64,000 bases of DNA, taken from assembly GCA_018389105.1 (NCBI GenBank), contig JACATO010002459.1:62001-126000 (forward strand), read 5' to 3'. The translations under genes were made by a program, and so were the position numbers. This stretch comes from Nautilus pompilius (taxonomy: Eukaryota > Mollusca > Cephalopoda > Nautilida > Nautilidae). The notes under the pieces are model-generated. The model worked only from the letters and a program-made list of their open reading frames with translations. It was not told where the DNA came from and searched no databases. How positions within the stretch are numbered: position 1 is the stretch's first letter; the number at the start of each line of letters is the position of its first letter. Below are positions 1-13,752 of this stretch, one piece after another.

Positions 1-1409
1 TCCTGGTTGGAATAAAAGAAAAAGGTCTCATCGATTCGTCACTGCCCGCCTCGCGATCCCTGATCGCCCACATGTACGTCATTCACATAACCCGTTCCCT
101 GCCTTGTGGAGAAAATGAAAACCATCAAGAATTGGGATGTCAGAAGGACTGACGCTATAAAGGTTTATCAGGGCTGAAAGCTACTGACTTTATGTATCTC
201 CGGCGGGCGAGGAAACTTTTAGCACACATTTATGTATATTCAGTCGCCTTATGGACTTTAGTAAAAATTGCCTTCTGTAGATGGTAATTGTTATTATCTT
301 TTCTGAAAATCATAGCGTTTTTTTATGGCTTCCTAGTTGAAAATGAGGGAATTTTTCCTGTTGATGTGTAGAGGTTAAAGTAATTTTAACTCATTATATA
401 GGTTTTTTGACTTTGTATATTAATATATATAAATTATCGTTATAGTTTTTTAATGACCGGTTAATAACACATTTATATTCATTTTCAGACTGACAATTTA
501 CTTTGGAGAAATTATGCCACAAACGACGAGTGTGAGTACGAGTTAGAAGAAAAGGAACAACGATGTATTTTCCATATCAATCGCACAAATCAATAAAGCT
601 AAACTTTATCCACACCAATTTATTTTCTAAAACTGAAAATTAAGAAGATAAAACTAACTGTTCTTAACTTTGACTTAAATTTCTCCTCTGAACTATATAA
701 GGAACATTACAGCCATCGATCGTAGGTACATCAGTGAGTCAGGTAGACGAAAAATTCCCTGGGGTGTTTTTTTCCAAATAAGGAGGCATCTTACCAGATT
801 TTACGCCCTGATCCACCGGAGATGAAGGGTTGTGAGGTGCCTGATATACTACTGTCCTCATATTAAAGTACAAATTTTCATTATGTTTAATACATTAGAA
901 GCGATCCATTAGTTCTCAAAATTAACTTTACTGGAAACCAGGAAAAACTACAGGTAACACAGAAAATAGCTGAATATTTTTTTACTAATACTAAATAGAT
1001 AGTTCATATGCATAAACAAGCATGAACAGTATGTATATAAAAGGCACAGTATTTAGCTTTTACACATGCGCACTTGGAAAGGGGTTCTCCCTTCTGTGTA
1101 CACAGTCCTTTCTATCACGTGTATTTAAATTTAAAGGTTATAAAGCATTAAGGTACCACAGCAGATGTCATTGGAATGAGGATTGAAGTAAATGGCTAAT
1201 GGCACTTCAATATTTGGGCAAATGACCATGAGTCAAAGACAATTGGTTAATAGAGGCCACTAGCATCACCTGTCCACAGATTGGGTTGGTTATGCCAACT
1301 ATAGCAGCCAATATTCAGATTTCAGGCAATTAACTCTTTTAGATTAGCTGCAGAATAAAGAGCAGCATACATTAGTCACAGTTATAATATGTATTTATCT
1401 GGCCGGATT

Positions 1410-1470
1410 CGGGTCCGTGGCGACACGAGTCACGAGCTCTGCATGTGAGTTCGTTGTCGCACCTGGCCCG
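1410..1470. other. Imperfect GC-rich hairpin
   Basis: The arms at 1410-1432 and 1444-1470 are complementary with a few mismatches and bulges: CGGGTC pairs with GGCCCG using one G-U, GCGACA with TGTCGC, and TCAC with GTGA. An 11-base loop around GAGCTC closes it. It stands out because the surrounding sequence is A+T-rich. It could be a structured RNA, a cruciform-prone site or the remnant of a small inverted-repeat element. Nothing in the sequence decides between these. Confidence 0.4.
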
Positions 1471-2632
1471 TTTTCAGAGTCGTTTCTCGTGTAATGTTGA
1501 TGCACATAATTGTTATGAATGCTTAAATGAAAATAACGAAATAAAAATGAATATAATTATCTTAGGTATTGCAGATCCTACGTGGACCGGATCATGACGG
1601 TTTCGTTGTGTTTATCGTCAGTGGTTGCGGTTGTTTAAAAATGGGAGGGGTTACCAGGGCAACCGGGAAATGACGTTAAGGTTTGCGTCCAGAAAATTAA
1701 GTTTCACTGCCACTGCACATGGATGGAGACGGGGAAAATTAGAGAAGTTTGCGGAGTCCATTAGGGCGGAATGTTAATTACGTGAAGAAGGAAGTCGCAA
1801 ACAAACAAATCGAAAGAAAAAAAGGGGGGGATTTTACGATGAAGCTGCGAATGAAGCTTTTAAATCCGCGTAATTCTTCATTTGTGGAGACGGAAGAACG
1901 CGAGATGGCAAAGAGGTGAAAGGGAGAAGGGGGGGGCAACACGAACGCAGATGTTCTGCAACTCTGTGCGTTCCTGAAGCCGAATCCCTTGGTCGGGGAT
2001 GGAAACATCACGTGGTCGCTAATAAAAAGAGTTGCGAACACGTGGACATCCCTGGGTCACATCTGTAGATATGGATGCCGATTTTTAATTGTAGGATGTG
2101 TCGTACCTCTATGTCGACGACCTTGAGTTTGGGGGGGTGAGTTACTTTGATTTTGTGGTACGATCCCATTTGTCATGGCCGACCATTAAGAATCGGAGCA
2201 AACGAGGAGGAGGAACAGACAATTCTATTCTTTCGCACACTATGGAATAACATTTGACATTAATCATTTTCTCCAGAGATACCCAAAATACAACAACGAA
2301 AGTCCCTTGGAACGGCAACTTTACATTAGAATCGTATGAAACCTAAAATAATTTATCCCTAATATAAATACTAAGCTTTAAGAATGTTTCAGCCCTTCTC
2401 TTGGCACACGGTTTTGTTGTGCAGTCTGTGTGTTTTTCGTTATATCTTTTACGCTTTATATATAATGGAAAACAAATAAGTTTATAGTATAAGGAAACGT
2501 CGATATAAAGCAAAACTGCTTTCCCAGTAGACCTTCGTGTATTTGTTCAGAAGGTGGCTGCATCTTTTTCGTATATCCTCGTAGTAACCTTCAGCAAACA
2601 TCTGGTCCACAGATCCAGAGGCTACAGATGGA

Positions 2633-3193
2633 ATGGTGATAATTTTCAGCTTGGGCTGCTACACTATTAACAACAACAACAAAAAAAAAATTAACTACCA
2701 TTGGTTAATGGATTCCGACACAAATCTACCAGAGACGATGTCTATGACTCCAAGAATCTTCCTTTGCGGCGATTTTCTTTTTCCATCGCTCTTCTGTTTC
2801 CCTGTTTTGTTTGTTTGGCGAGGGGTGGGGGTGGTGGGCCTAATCGATTTCGAGGAAACTAGCCACGCCCATCCGCAAAAGGTTACCAGTAAGGGGGCGT
2901 GGGCGACGGCTGACGCACTGCAGGTACGACGCGCCGCCCTAACTCGGCCACTTCCAACAGGCCTCAAGGCTCTATTCACTGATGGCGAAACAGCTCTAAA
3001 ATCTCGGCCGAATACTAAATTGACAGTGGCAGACCACTTTGGTCAAAAAAGCGACAGGCGATTTAATAAGCGGAGTGGCTCTGGCATGGAGCCATTTATC
3101 GAAGAACGAGGCAGGCCGTTTCCGTTAACGTTATTCCACTATGTCATCCCCGTCAATTCTTACACATTCTTAGCAGGCAGAGTCCACCAGTAA
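2633..3193 (+). CDS. 186-codon open frame, coding status doubtful
   Basis: This is one of the two longest ATG frames outside tandem repeats. The predicted protein has an Asn/Lys run near residues 13-19, a hydrophobic stretch around residues 42-62 (ILE/PHE/LEU-rich, then a Trp-Arg-Gly-Val segment) that could be one membrane segment, and a basic C-terminal half. I recognise no domain. The opposite strand is also open for 94 codons over the same DNA, which suggests low stop density from local GC content rather than selection. A frame this long is borderline for chance in 64 kb. There is no promoter or splice context I can point to. Confidence 0.15.
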   Translation: MVIIFSLGCYTINNNNKKKINYHWLMDSDTNLPETMSMTPRIFLCGDFLFPSLFCFPVLFVWRGVGVVGLIDFEETSHAHPQKVTSKGAWATADALQVRRAALTRPLPTGLKALFTDGETALKSRPNTKLTVADHFGQKSDRRFNKRSGSGMEPFIEERGRPFPLTLFHYVIPVNSYTFLAGRVHQ

Positions 3194-4282
3194 AGACTCT
3201 TGAAGAATCCTTACCCCTTCCTTCCTTGTTAAGCTCGTACGCACAACCGATTTTATTTTAATGTAAATAACTGAAACGAATTCATTACCTGGAATACAAA
3301 ATTGTAGAATTCATAACCAACTTCTAATAATGAACAGCGGACCTCACCTTTTAATTACCCTGACTATAAACTAAGGTTAGTTCGATATATTAATGTATGT
3401 GTTTCAATTTTGTATGTGATTTTTGCTGTTAAGTTTTAAGAAATTCTTCCTTATGCAACAACGGTGTTTAGGTATAATCAATTCATTCCTCTGTACCTAC
3501 CCTTATATATTTCCACTGTGGTGAATCGATAGTCACGATAGAGATCACATCTGAACTCATCGCAGCAGCGCCATATTAATCTAAAGATACAAGAGCTGTT
3601 TTGTGAGCGCATATCGACAGCAGATGATAGCCTGACACCCGCGACACCTGGCGTCGATGAACCGTGTAAGTCTAGAAGAAATTCCTCGTATATTTGACAC
3701 AGCGCTGTCTGATGATGCCGTACGCGGCTATCGAGCTAACCCCAAAATCGATAAGTTTCATATCTCGTGAACCAGGTGGCGAAGGTATCGCATTAATATC
3801 CCAACCTCCCCCTCCGGAGGTGTAAGGCTGAACGGCGTTTTGCTGGAATATTCTACCGTCGGATAGCACGATGCTGTGGAGCGTAATGTCTGTGTCGGGT
3901 CGTCGTCAGAGTTTCCTGTGGTCTACATGGTCGGTGCAGTGATCGCAAGAAATTTCTCCCCACTCTTCGAAGCTTCTTCTAACGTACGCGGGCGACAGCG
4001 TGGCGTCCATTTACCTATTAATACATTTTCTTTCGACATCCAACTCTTTGCAGCAAAAGAAACAGGATTCCTCCCTGAACAAAATCCAATGGTCAATCAC
4101 GAGATTTTAGAAATAATTACAGATTAAAACAAGCAATAACGATATCATAGGTCTTACGCCATCTCCCGTTTACACAAAGCACACATTAATGTCTCGTGCT
4201 TCTAATAAGTCGGCAAAACGTTGACACACAGGGGTCGCGAGGAGGCTTTGTATGTTATCTCTTTGAGCAGAAGGTCGGGCTA

Positions 4283-4710
4283 CATGGCTAGAGAGAGAGA
4301 GAGATGGCGTCAGTACAGACAGATGACATCATACACAGAGTAAGAGATGGCGTCAGTACAGAGAGCGATGGCGTCAGTACAGAGAGATGACATCATACAT
4401 ACACAGTGAGAGATGGCGTCAGTACAGAGAGATGACATCATACAGAGTGAGAGATGGCGTCAGTACAGAGAGATGACATCATACAGAGTGAGAGATGACG
4501 TCAGTACAGAGAGATGACATCATACACAGAGCGAGAGATGACGTCAGTACAGAGAGATGACATCATACAGAGTGAGAGATGACGTCAGTACAGAGAGATG
4601 ACATCATACACAGAGTGAGAGATGGCGTCAGTACAGAGAGATGACATCATACAGAGTGAGAGATGACGTCAGTACAGAGAGAGATGGCGTCAGTACAGAG
4701 AGATGACGTC

Positions 4711-4762
<52 letters not shown>
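4283..4762. repeat. CRE-bearing satellite, about 41-43 bp unit, ending in a GA tract
   Basis: About ten units alternate GAGATG(A/G)CGTCAGTACAG with GAGATGACATCATACA(CA)GAGTG. Most units contain either the perfect palindrome TGACGTCA or its one-base variant TGGCGTCA, plus TGACATCA. The array runs into a pure GA dinucleotide tract from about 4717 to 4762. The octamer is the CREB/ATF binding consensus, but a satellite can carry it without regulatory meaning. Relatives of this unit occur at 6.85, 34.9, 43.4 and 54.8 kb. Confidence 0.92.
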
Positions 4763-4764
<2 letters not shown>

Positions 4765-6848
4765 ATATGATAAGCATCTAACGTGAAACCTGCAATTCGG
4801 ATGTCTCGCATGACCATGACGCATCAACACAATCAGCAATGGGTGATAATCTAAAGTACAACGAATGGTTTGGCACCTGAAGCTGGATAAAAATGGGAGT
4901 TTAAAAATAACTGTCCTCATTGCTTTCCAGCCAATGCTACCTAACATAAGAGTCCACCAGTAGGGTTATCGCGTCAAACTGTGTTTGATTGAACCTCTAT
5001 AATTATGACAATATTAGAGTCTTTAGCAGGAAGGTTACGCGTTGAAAAAGGTTTATACTGGAAAATATCTTTCCATCATGTAGCGGATAAATCCGTAATT
5101 TACTATAGGTAATTCGTTGCATATATTTAAAGATTAGCTTGTCTTGAACTAAAGCATAAACATCAATTTGTCTTTATATTATACGTCTTTATAAAATAAT
5201 CAACTAAAATTTTTGCTTCGAACAGCCAAAGTCACATCAACATATAGCAAACCCTTTTCGTTCTGGACATTTAAAGTTTTTCCTTTTTCTTAACCCTTTG
5301 AATACCATTGCTGTCTTTAAAATCCTGACAAATTCCATTTTTCGCTTTTAGCGGTTCCAATGTGGTAAATATTTAATTATTTCTTCTGTTTTTATTAAAT
5401 ACCTCCAGTGTTAAATTTTAATCTTTTGTTTATTTTAAGAAATGGTAATTTAAATATCTACATGTTGTACAGTTCTGATGTTTATTACTTATAAATTCTC
5501 TTCTTCATCATAAATTCTGTATTAACCAACTTTATTTTGGTAACTGCAGTTTGAAATATTTCTGAATTAATTACGCATAAATTATGTAAGTCAAACTGAC
5601 CATTCTGTCAAGGGATCTTCTTCCGGTCCTTTCTTAATCAATATTTTTTCTTGTATTTCATTAAAGACCAAACCTCACAATTTGCTGGTCAGCACTCCCA
5701 CTTCTAATGTAGTCATGTTGACAGTACTTTTGTAGTTAAAACCACATTGCATCATATCAGTTTACAATTTACTGTAGTGATAGTGCATTATGGGAATCTT
5801 TTCCCTTGATACTCCCTTTATAGTCACAATGAAATCTTCCAGATTTAGCTGCTTTTCTTAAATGTAAATAAGTGGAATTATTTTGTTCCATATTCATATA
5901 AATCCAATTTTGTTTACATTTAACTTTTACAGATTTTTATAAATAACCGCCCTTTAATATTAACATATTACAGCTAGAATTTTTCTCACGATCTTTCATG
6001 TTCAGTAATGTAAGATTCTCGATAAGCCATCCGCCTCAAACACCTAAACACGAGACAGTGACAATAACCCACATCGCTGTCCTTTAATCGCTTTCAATAA
6101 AGAATTCTTTAATTAAGGTTTGCGCTTTGGTCTTTCAACTCGAGAACGGTATATCTCTCCGCGACAGATCGCACGCTGACTACTTATTTGAGCGTTGGTC
6201 GTGGCAGGCCGCCTTCGAGAACAGGTCTACGCAGGAGAGATTTTAATCCACCTCTGTTCATTTGGATTTCAGATCTGTTTTCGATGCCATACACATGCTG
6301 GCGGAATTTTCTTCGCACTTAAAACTTCACGTTTATGAATCTTTATCTTACGGACATCTGAATTCCACTGTAAATAAAAATAAAGCTTATATCTCTTTTT
6401 TGTATCTTTCCCCCTAATTTTGTACTTTTATTGTCTATCTTTCTTTATACGAGGCAAAATTAAAATTTTCTGTTTTAATGTGTTCTTTATCCTTGTACTT
6501 TTTATTTGTCTGAGAGCTGAAGTAAAGAAAGACAAGATATTATTTTTTCTCACTGTTATCCATTTTTTTATATTTTTGGCTAGGATATACAGGATATTTT
6601 ATTACTGAGCTCATTTTTATGGCCCTCAGTGTAGGTCACACGCGATACATGACCCTCTTTCAATCGGATATTTAAAAAAATATCGTCCAAATTATCTGTT
6701 ATATCGTCGCCATTTTAAACCTTTTCAAACCTACCTTAGTGTACACCTCAAGCACGCACTGTAGTCCTTGCACACTTTTGGACTCGGAAAGTGAAACAAA
6801 CATGAAATAATATATTATGAAAATCGGATATCTATTTAGTCCTTAAAA
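4763..6848. other. A+T-rich unique sequence
   Basis: No array or recognisable gene. On the minus strand around 5600-5850 the sequence reads as short coding-like stretches, but stops occur about as often as expected by chance, so I do not call a pseudogene. Confidence 0.5.
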
Positions 6849-6961
6849 TGATGACATCATACACAGAGTGAGAGATGACGTCAGTACAGAGAGATGACAT
6901 CATAAACAGAGTGAGAGATGACGTCAGTACAGAGAGATGACATCATACACAGAGTGAGAGT
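6849..6961. repeat. Short outlier of the 4.3-kb CRE satellite
   Basis: Two and a half units of the same 43-bp repeat found at 4.3-4.7 kb, including two TGACGTCA and three TGACATCA octamers, sit alone in unrelated sequence 2.1 kb from the main array. The units are nearly identical to the main-array units, which suggests recent movement or a broken, once-continuous array. Confidence 0.93.
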
Positions 6962-9129
6962 TGTTTGGGTATTTATCACAGAGGCTCTCAATGCTATGGA
7001 AACTTAATTCTTTTCGTTTCGTTATTTCCGCCCCGTGAAAGCTTTTTCCTAAGATAGTGCGCGGGAACGGACCTATCTGCCTATATCTAAGTTACCCGCT
7101 AAGTTTGGTAATTCTCTTATCAGCACAACATAAATCCCATATTTCACTTATTATTATTCTGCTCCTCCGTATCAGCTCAGTAAATAACCGTTGGCATTTA
7201 TATATCAGAATAAAACCATTTTGTGTAAACGTTCGCTAGCGAGTGGAAGTGGGCGGCTTCATGGAGATCGACACCGAACCGTTCTCCGACACTACCCCAA
7301 CGCGGCGCCATCTTTCTATCGATTACTACGGTAAAATGGAACATTGCAAATATCTTGTTAGCGACGTTTGTACATTTATCATTTTCGTCTTCACTGCTGA
7401 CGCGCAGATGTTTGTTTACCTGCCAGTCGGGACTTTCCTGGCAATTCTCGGTTTTTGAAGCAGACTTCTCCATATAGGCATCGATCTGAGACCTTCCTTG
7501 GAGCTTCTCCGTCAACACCAGAACGAATATCTGTCTGGAGCCGTCAGGCTTATAACCAAACGGTGTCCAAGAATATGGAAGCTGTCAGGAACGAAAAACC
7601 GGTAGCCGACACCAGACACCGACTTAAAATTACCTGCCCAAATAAGTTTCATCGATTTTTTCTGATAAGAAAATCAAAGAATTCTCGCGTGATTCTTCTA
7701 TAGGTTTCATCCTCAGGTTTTCCAGCTCCGATAAGAACAGCAGAAAAATCACAGGTCTTCGCAGCTGTAATAGTGCCGTTCTGCTAAAAGATTTTCGGTG
7801 AGAAAGTAACGAAAAACAAATATTTTTCAAAACCAATTCGCTCGAAACCAAAGATTAGCCTTATTTGGCGTTCTTCGAAAGCGTCTACAGCCGAATGCTT
7901 CTCTCTGACCCGGCAGTTACAGCAATATACCCCGGAGGGAGAGTGGCTCTGTCCTGTGGAGTTAGAGTTAGGATACGTCTGTCGGTTGGGAGATCCGCCA
8001 TCCAGCCCATAAGTTCAACTTTCTTTTATATTGTCACTCCTAGCACACGGATAGCTCAGGAAATTGACAACAAGAACATCACTACCAGCCAGCATCGTTA
8101 CAAATATTCATGTTTGAATTTCTACTAATAAAGTATGCCAAACGAGCCCGGGGCCATTTCTTATAGCTTTAACAATTCCCAATTAATCCTATAGATGAGA
8201 AGCTATTATTGATTTCGTATGTTTAAGGTCAAAGCGCATGACGTCGGTCAATGCCAAGAATTACTGGCGCTGTAACAACTTACCCCGGTCCATGTATCTT
8301 CCACAGAGTCAGCACAAAGTTAAGAATTTTACCATCTTTTAAAAATATATTTATATATGATTAATTAATGTTTACATTTGTTTTCAGTTTTAAGAAGGTT
8401 ATTTGTAATTATAAGAAGTTGATATGTAATTAAAGTTCTATTAATTTTTTTTACCAATCTCGTTGTGCTGAAAACTGTAACAATGAAATAATCAACAGAA
8501 CAAACGAAAATCCCGTGTACTGGCTGGGGGCGAACTATGGCTGAGACCTAAGATCTCGAGAAGTTACGTTTCTCGTACAATAAATTCATGAATTTATTTG
8601 CAATATAAAGTAACACTTTTCCTTTATTTAATTTTCTCAGTAGATAAACTGAGAATAAAAAGGGAATTATTCATTCTTATTTCGACGTCTTTTTCTCTCT
8701 CTCTCTCTCCATTGCTGCACTCTTTCTTTTCGATCGATGATCTCGAAAAGAATCCAAATCTTTTTTTTTTCTTTCTGTTTATAAGATCGAAGCATCTTTT
8801 CCTCAGAGATCGTAACAACAACAACAACAACAAAACTCCGCTAATGGCCGGTCTCGCGTTTATAACGAACGCTTTTTACTTATATGCATTTTAAATACTC
8901 TATTTTATCCAGCTGATTGAGCTCGACAGTTTTCTCGAAAAGATTAGCTATCTAAAATATTTGGCAGAGATTTACCAGACAGATCCATCCAATAGACTGG
9001 GGAAAAAAGTTACAAAATAACCCGGCAGACATAAAAAAAAAAAACATAAATGGGTTACAATTTACCTGAATAAACGAAATAAGATTGAAATGCACAACAA
9101 GGCCACCGCAGACTCCATTATCCACCATC
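6962..9129. other. Unique sequence with short microsatellites
   Basis: I see nothing gene-like. A CT run lies at 8694-8710 and an AAC run at 8814-8833. Frames of up to 106 codons overlap on both strands at 7.2-7.7 kb, with no domain recognised in any of them. Confidence 0.5.
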
Positions 9130-9286
9130 ATGTATTTATCGTCACGTGACTCGGTGCTAACCTCTTAGATGAAAGACGTCAACAAGCGTTTTAACATCTA
9201 TAGACCAGATGTATTTATCGTCACGTGGCTCGGTGCTAACCTCTTAGATGAAAGGCGTCAACAAGCGTTTTAACATCTATAGACCA
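9130..9286. repeat. 79-bp tandem duplication
   Basis: Two head-to-tail copies (9130-9208 and 9209-9286) differ at only a few bases, for example GTGACTC versus GTGGCTC and AAAGACG versus AAAGGCG. Both keep a CACGTG-adjacent TCACGTG motif. This is a recent local duplication in otherwise unique sequence. Confidence 0.93.
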
Positions 9287-12200
9287 TTGACTCAAAACGC
9301 AACGCAACATTTTAGAACCATTGTTAATATCTTACATATTAACCCTACGGAGACGCTCTTCGTTACGCCGTATTCGCATCACATCCACTGTCTTTCATAT
9401 TTAAGATGTAAAATATCACGGGAAAGATGAGTTGAGGGATCTTTATGTCATTCATTAAAAATTAATTAAAATAGCGGCTTTTTACTGTCTGTCGCCGTAT
9501 CACCTTTTGCTTTCCATTTTCGGTTTAAAAGCGGGCTGAGCTCTTTGAAGGCGATAGGTAAAATTAACTTTGTCGTTACGCATTAAATTTCTTTGGTAAC
9601 CAAGGTGTTCCGTTTCGACTTCAAAAGCTTTATCCTTGTGATTATAGCAAAATTAAGATGGGTTCTTAGTCAAACTTGAGAATAATCGAGCCCAGGATTT
9701 TTCTAACAGCTGGGGGTGCGGAGAGTTTCTAGTTTTAAGCGATATCCTGTGTGATGGACCTTAGCGTGAATCCAGATTGGTCTAGTAGTCGAAATGGCCG
9801 TTTCCAAATTTGTCTTTTTTATTTGAAAATCTTTTGTCGCTAGAATTATAGCTCTCTGGGATCTTCTAACAATTGTATTTATAAGCTACAATGTTTACAG
9901 GTAGAAAGGTGGCTTAAGGGCCACTTCTTCGGGGTATGGTCAAATGGACATCAGCCATGGCTCAGAAATAGACATTCCGTCCTATTCCGTGTGGCGTTGC
10001 GCCAATCACGAAGAATTTCCATAACCTACATAGTCCTGTTTTGAAAACATTGGATATCTAAATATATTAACTGCAGCCGCTTTGGTAGATTCAGCGGCAA
10101 AGTCCATCCCAATCAGCGAAACAATAAAGTTTGGTTTAGTGATGAGGTCTACATATCGCCATCCAATGACATCACCGGAGGAAGGTTCTTAGATGATATG
10201 GCGGTTTATGTGAGTCGGACCATGTACAGGTGTTGGTCGGATATTTGGCTTCTGACAAGTGAGCCAGAGTAAGAATAAATCGGTGGCTGGCACAGTGGAA
10301 ATAGAGGACGCAGAGATTCCGGACCCGGACCCAGCCTGTGCTCTATTTCTCTCCGCGTCCATACTCGCGCAGCTGTGGTATCTTTTGATACACGTGTAAA
10401 TTGCAAACGATTTAAATAGGTTTCGAGTGATGAAGCAAAAGTACCTCCAAACTCCAAACCAGCCCTTATAAGTAGCCGCTTGGATGTGGGGTATGCGGTG
10501 TGTTTGGTTGGACATCAAGTGATGCTAACCTTTCGGGTAGAAAGTTTTCCAGCGGTGAGAAGAGATAACCACATTTTAAAAAGGGTTTTTTTTTAAAGAC
10601 ATCCTGGTAATTAGTCGCGACAATGCTGACAGAAGGGGGCGTAACTCGTGTTAGTCGCCCCAACCCACACATTCTCAGCAGATGACTCACCTTTTGGTCA
10701 TGACGTATCTTGGTTCTGTGAATCATTCCGATGGCATTAAAAAAAAAAAAAAGTAACTCAAGAATGAAGAAAGAAAGAAACAAGATGAGACTTTAAAATG
10801 GCATCACAGGGGTCCTGCGATGCTTAAATATTTGAGTTATTATAAAAAACGAAAACAATAAAGGAAAGTGATAGTAAATTATTGAAGGCACATCGTATTT
10901 TAACTGAAGCTCCACCTTTACAACGTAATTGTATTTTTAAAATTTTATTTTTGTAAACTTTTATAATTTATCCATTTTTTTCAAATTTTGTCTTAATAGT
11001 CAGACGTAGCCATCATCTAAATCCCTGCTTATTTACGGTCTCCGGGTACGCCACCGATCACCGGTATCCAAGAAACTGCAAGATATCAGATTTAAATAAA
11101 TTATATGAGTTTACTAAGCACGATGCACTATTCTGTTTGTTCTGGTGAACCAAAGACAATAAATCCTCATTTAATTATATACATTAAAAAATAGGTGTGT
11201 GCTTAACGATGAATTTTTAAAGTCCGTTTCAAGCTTAGTTTTGTCTGGCTCTCTTCAGATTTTAAAATTATTATTACACCCTCATTTACTTCCCATGTAC
11301 TGTAATTTATTGCTTAAATGCCATTTAGTTCAAAACAGAAAATGAGTAACGCGAAGTTATAAATTGGTCTTTAAATGCATTTTGTTCACAAATATTTTTT
11401 TATTTAATATATCGGGATACCAAAAGTTCTTTTGCAACAACAGCAACAACAACAACAAAAACATAAACCATTTTCTTTGCAGCTCCAGTGTGAGATTTTT
11501 CTGTTGGGGAAATGTGAAGTTCCGTTAGAGTAATCTGAGTGCTACCATTCTGCGCTGTGGTCACGTGGTGTTCCCGGAGTGGATTTATCCTCCTGGCGGC
11601 AGTAAAAGAATTACAGCTGCTTACAGTTCTGTCAACGGGAGCCGTGGCTAATGAAGTCCACTGTCTTGCTAGAGAATTTTGCGGTTGACGGAGTGGGCGT
11701 GAAAAGGGTGTCGAAGAAGGGGGGTGGGGACGCGGCTCCCTAAAGCAGGCTAGAAATTCCCAGTGGGAGTTAACTTAGGAGAGCGTGCTAGCCACGTTAT
11801 ACAGATAGTAGTTCAGTCTTGAAGTTATCGGTCGGTCGGTTACACGTGCCCGCTGTGGACGAGCGTTAACTGGCTCCAGTCACGTGGTATCCAAGCGTCT
11901 GAGTCGGAAACGGTTTTCTCTTCGTATATTTCATGTGAGCTGAATGGAAAACACCTTCGAACTTCTCGGCCGTCGAGAGAACTCCAGCAGTTCTCGCACA
12001 GCAGCTTCCGGATGTTTGGCTTCTTCTGTTCTTGGGTGGGGGTGGGAAAGTGAGTAGAACTTTAGCGTCTGACCTCGTTAAATTAAAGTCCAGCTTGATA
12101 GGAGACGGAGTGTGGGCTTCAGGGCAGCCTAAATACGTACATTGCTGATTAGCCAGTGATCCGGAATATTGCCTTCGTCCTCTATAGTCTTTGACTATTT

Positions 12201-13609
12201 TTTTTTTTTTAAATTGCTTGGTGCAGAAAAAAGAATTAAAAGTTTTGGAGACGATCGCATTTATTCGGCGCCGATAAGCTGCAGAGACACCTGAACAGAC
12301 TAGGCCTGGGTGGACGATTTTAATGGACCTAAGCCAACTATTGAAGTGGGTCCCAGTCCGGTTTTTTCCGGGCGACCAGGATTCTAAGAATGCAAGAATT
12401 TCAGTAGATTTAATAGTTTAATGGCTGTCAGTCCGAAGGTTTTGACAAGTTACTTTCAGGATAGAGACCCCAAGTTTAGATTCCTTCCTTTTCCACCTGG
12501 GAGCTTACCTTTTTTCCTGTTTGATTTAAGGAATGTTGAATATCTCGCTGTAATACCTTCGTTAAGCGCTTGACGTAATCTTTCAATTTAACCGAATTCC
12601 CAGTTAGTCTGCTCTTTCTTCACGTTTCTCTGCTCCCTTGATGACATTTCCTAGGTTGTTATTAAACTTTTGGGGGCACAGCCAGCCTACTGCTTGGGGT
12701 TGCTAACCTGTTATCAGTATTATAGACATGTTCTATTTGTTCCAGTTATAATATCTGCCGTTTTTTGCAACCTGTACCACTGTTTGTATAGCATCCATCA
12801 GTGGATTAGTTGAGCACATATTTTCCTCCATACTTTTACTACCATGGAGATCGACCATGGTTTTATTTACCAGGTGTTTGCGTTCCTGATACAGAAAAGC
12901 AATCAGCTCGGTTTCGACGACACTACGAACCCATTCTGGCATCCCTACTATCTAGCTGCCATACCACAGAGCGGAAGTAGCTATGTTGTTTATTGCTGTT
13001 TCGATACTTACTAAAATAAGGCTATGGATTCCCCAGCCCTTTAACTTCTGCTTTAAATCCTCAAAAATATTTTTTGCTCATCTAATTTTTACGAAAAGGA
13101 ATATTTTTCCACATCCCATCTAATTCACTGACTGTCTGGGTGGTTTTGGTGCCCCCCTAAGAGACCCTAACTACAATTCTTTGGTTTTGGAAGTATTAAT
13201 ACGAGTACCAGTTGCAGTCCTGTACAAATCGCACCGTTTGCTGCCAGTCACATATTATTGTCGTAAATTATATAATTTTCGATTTATCGTGTATACTAGT
13301 CTCTTTCTATTTTCTATTTCCGAATCATACATGACAACGTCTCCGCCAATAGTATGAGAAGTACAGTGAATGGAGAGCGGCTGCATCTTATTCCTCTGGT
13401 GGGTTTAAAGTACGCAGACGCATATCAGTTCCAACTTACATTTGTTTGGGTATCGGTATAGCATAGCTACATCGACTTGATATGGTCTTCGCAGAAGTTA
13501 AAGGTTTTTAGTGTCATATCGAATGCTTTTGTCTGGTCTAGTGCCAGTAAAGCCGTATTTACTCTGTACATAAGTTCTCTGATCGGTTGCAGGAAGTGCT
13601 GTACGGACG
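9287..13609. other. Unique sequence, no gene recognised
   Basis: A T/A-rich block lies at 10.8-11.4 kb. A GC-richer stretch at 11.5-12.1 kb carries several G-runs, CACGTG-type E-boxes (11563 and 11881 regions) and a GGTC repeat near 11830, so it could be regulatory. An AAC run lies at 11438-11458 and a T run at 12198-12210. Frames near 10.2-10.8 kb overlap one another and show no domain. Confidence 0.45.
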
Positions 13610-13752
13610 GCCCTTAAAATGAGCAGGTCTTGTCAGGATTTATTCCCCTATCTATTAATGTCGGCCGCGCATGCCCGACACCGAGTGTTTTGGGGGGGTG
13701 GGATCTGTTGATTTTACTCGACTCGTCGTCAAGAGCAACGGGCACCTGGCTT

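Larger units (their letters stand above)
1..4282. other. Unique A+T-rich sequence, no recognised gene
   Basis: I see no conserved domain, tRNA or repeat array here. The segment contains a GC-rich imperfect hairpin at 1410-1470 and one 186-codon plus-strand frame at 2633-3193, both listed separately. Short homopolymers (G7-G8 at about 1826 and 1931) are present. It is most simply intergenic or intronic. Confidence 0.6.

Noticed and set aside
5600-5880. Minus-strand coding-like stretches as a transposon relic
   Set aside because: Four stops in about 90 codons is near the chance rate, and no motif is recognisable.
10117-10265. NKVWFSDEVYI reading on the plus strand as a mariner-type catalytic block
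   Set aside because: Only about seven residues resemble the WFSDE motif; neither flank continues the family pattern.
11945-12050. ATG frame ending near GTGAGT as a first exon
   Set aside because: Weak start context (T at -3), a stop directly after the donor and no TATA or initiator at the right distance.
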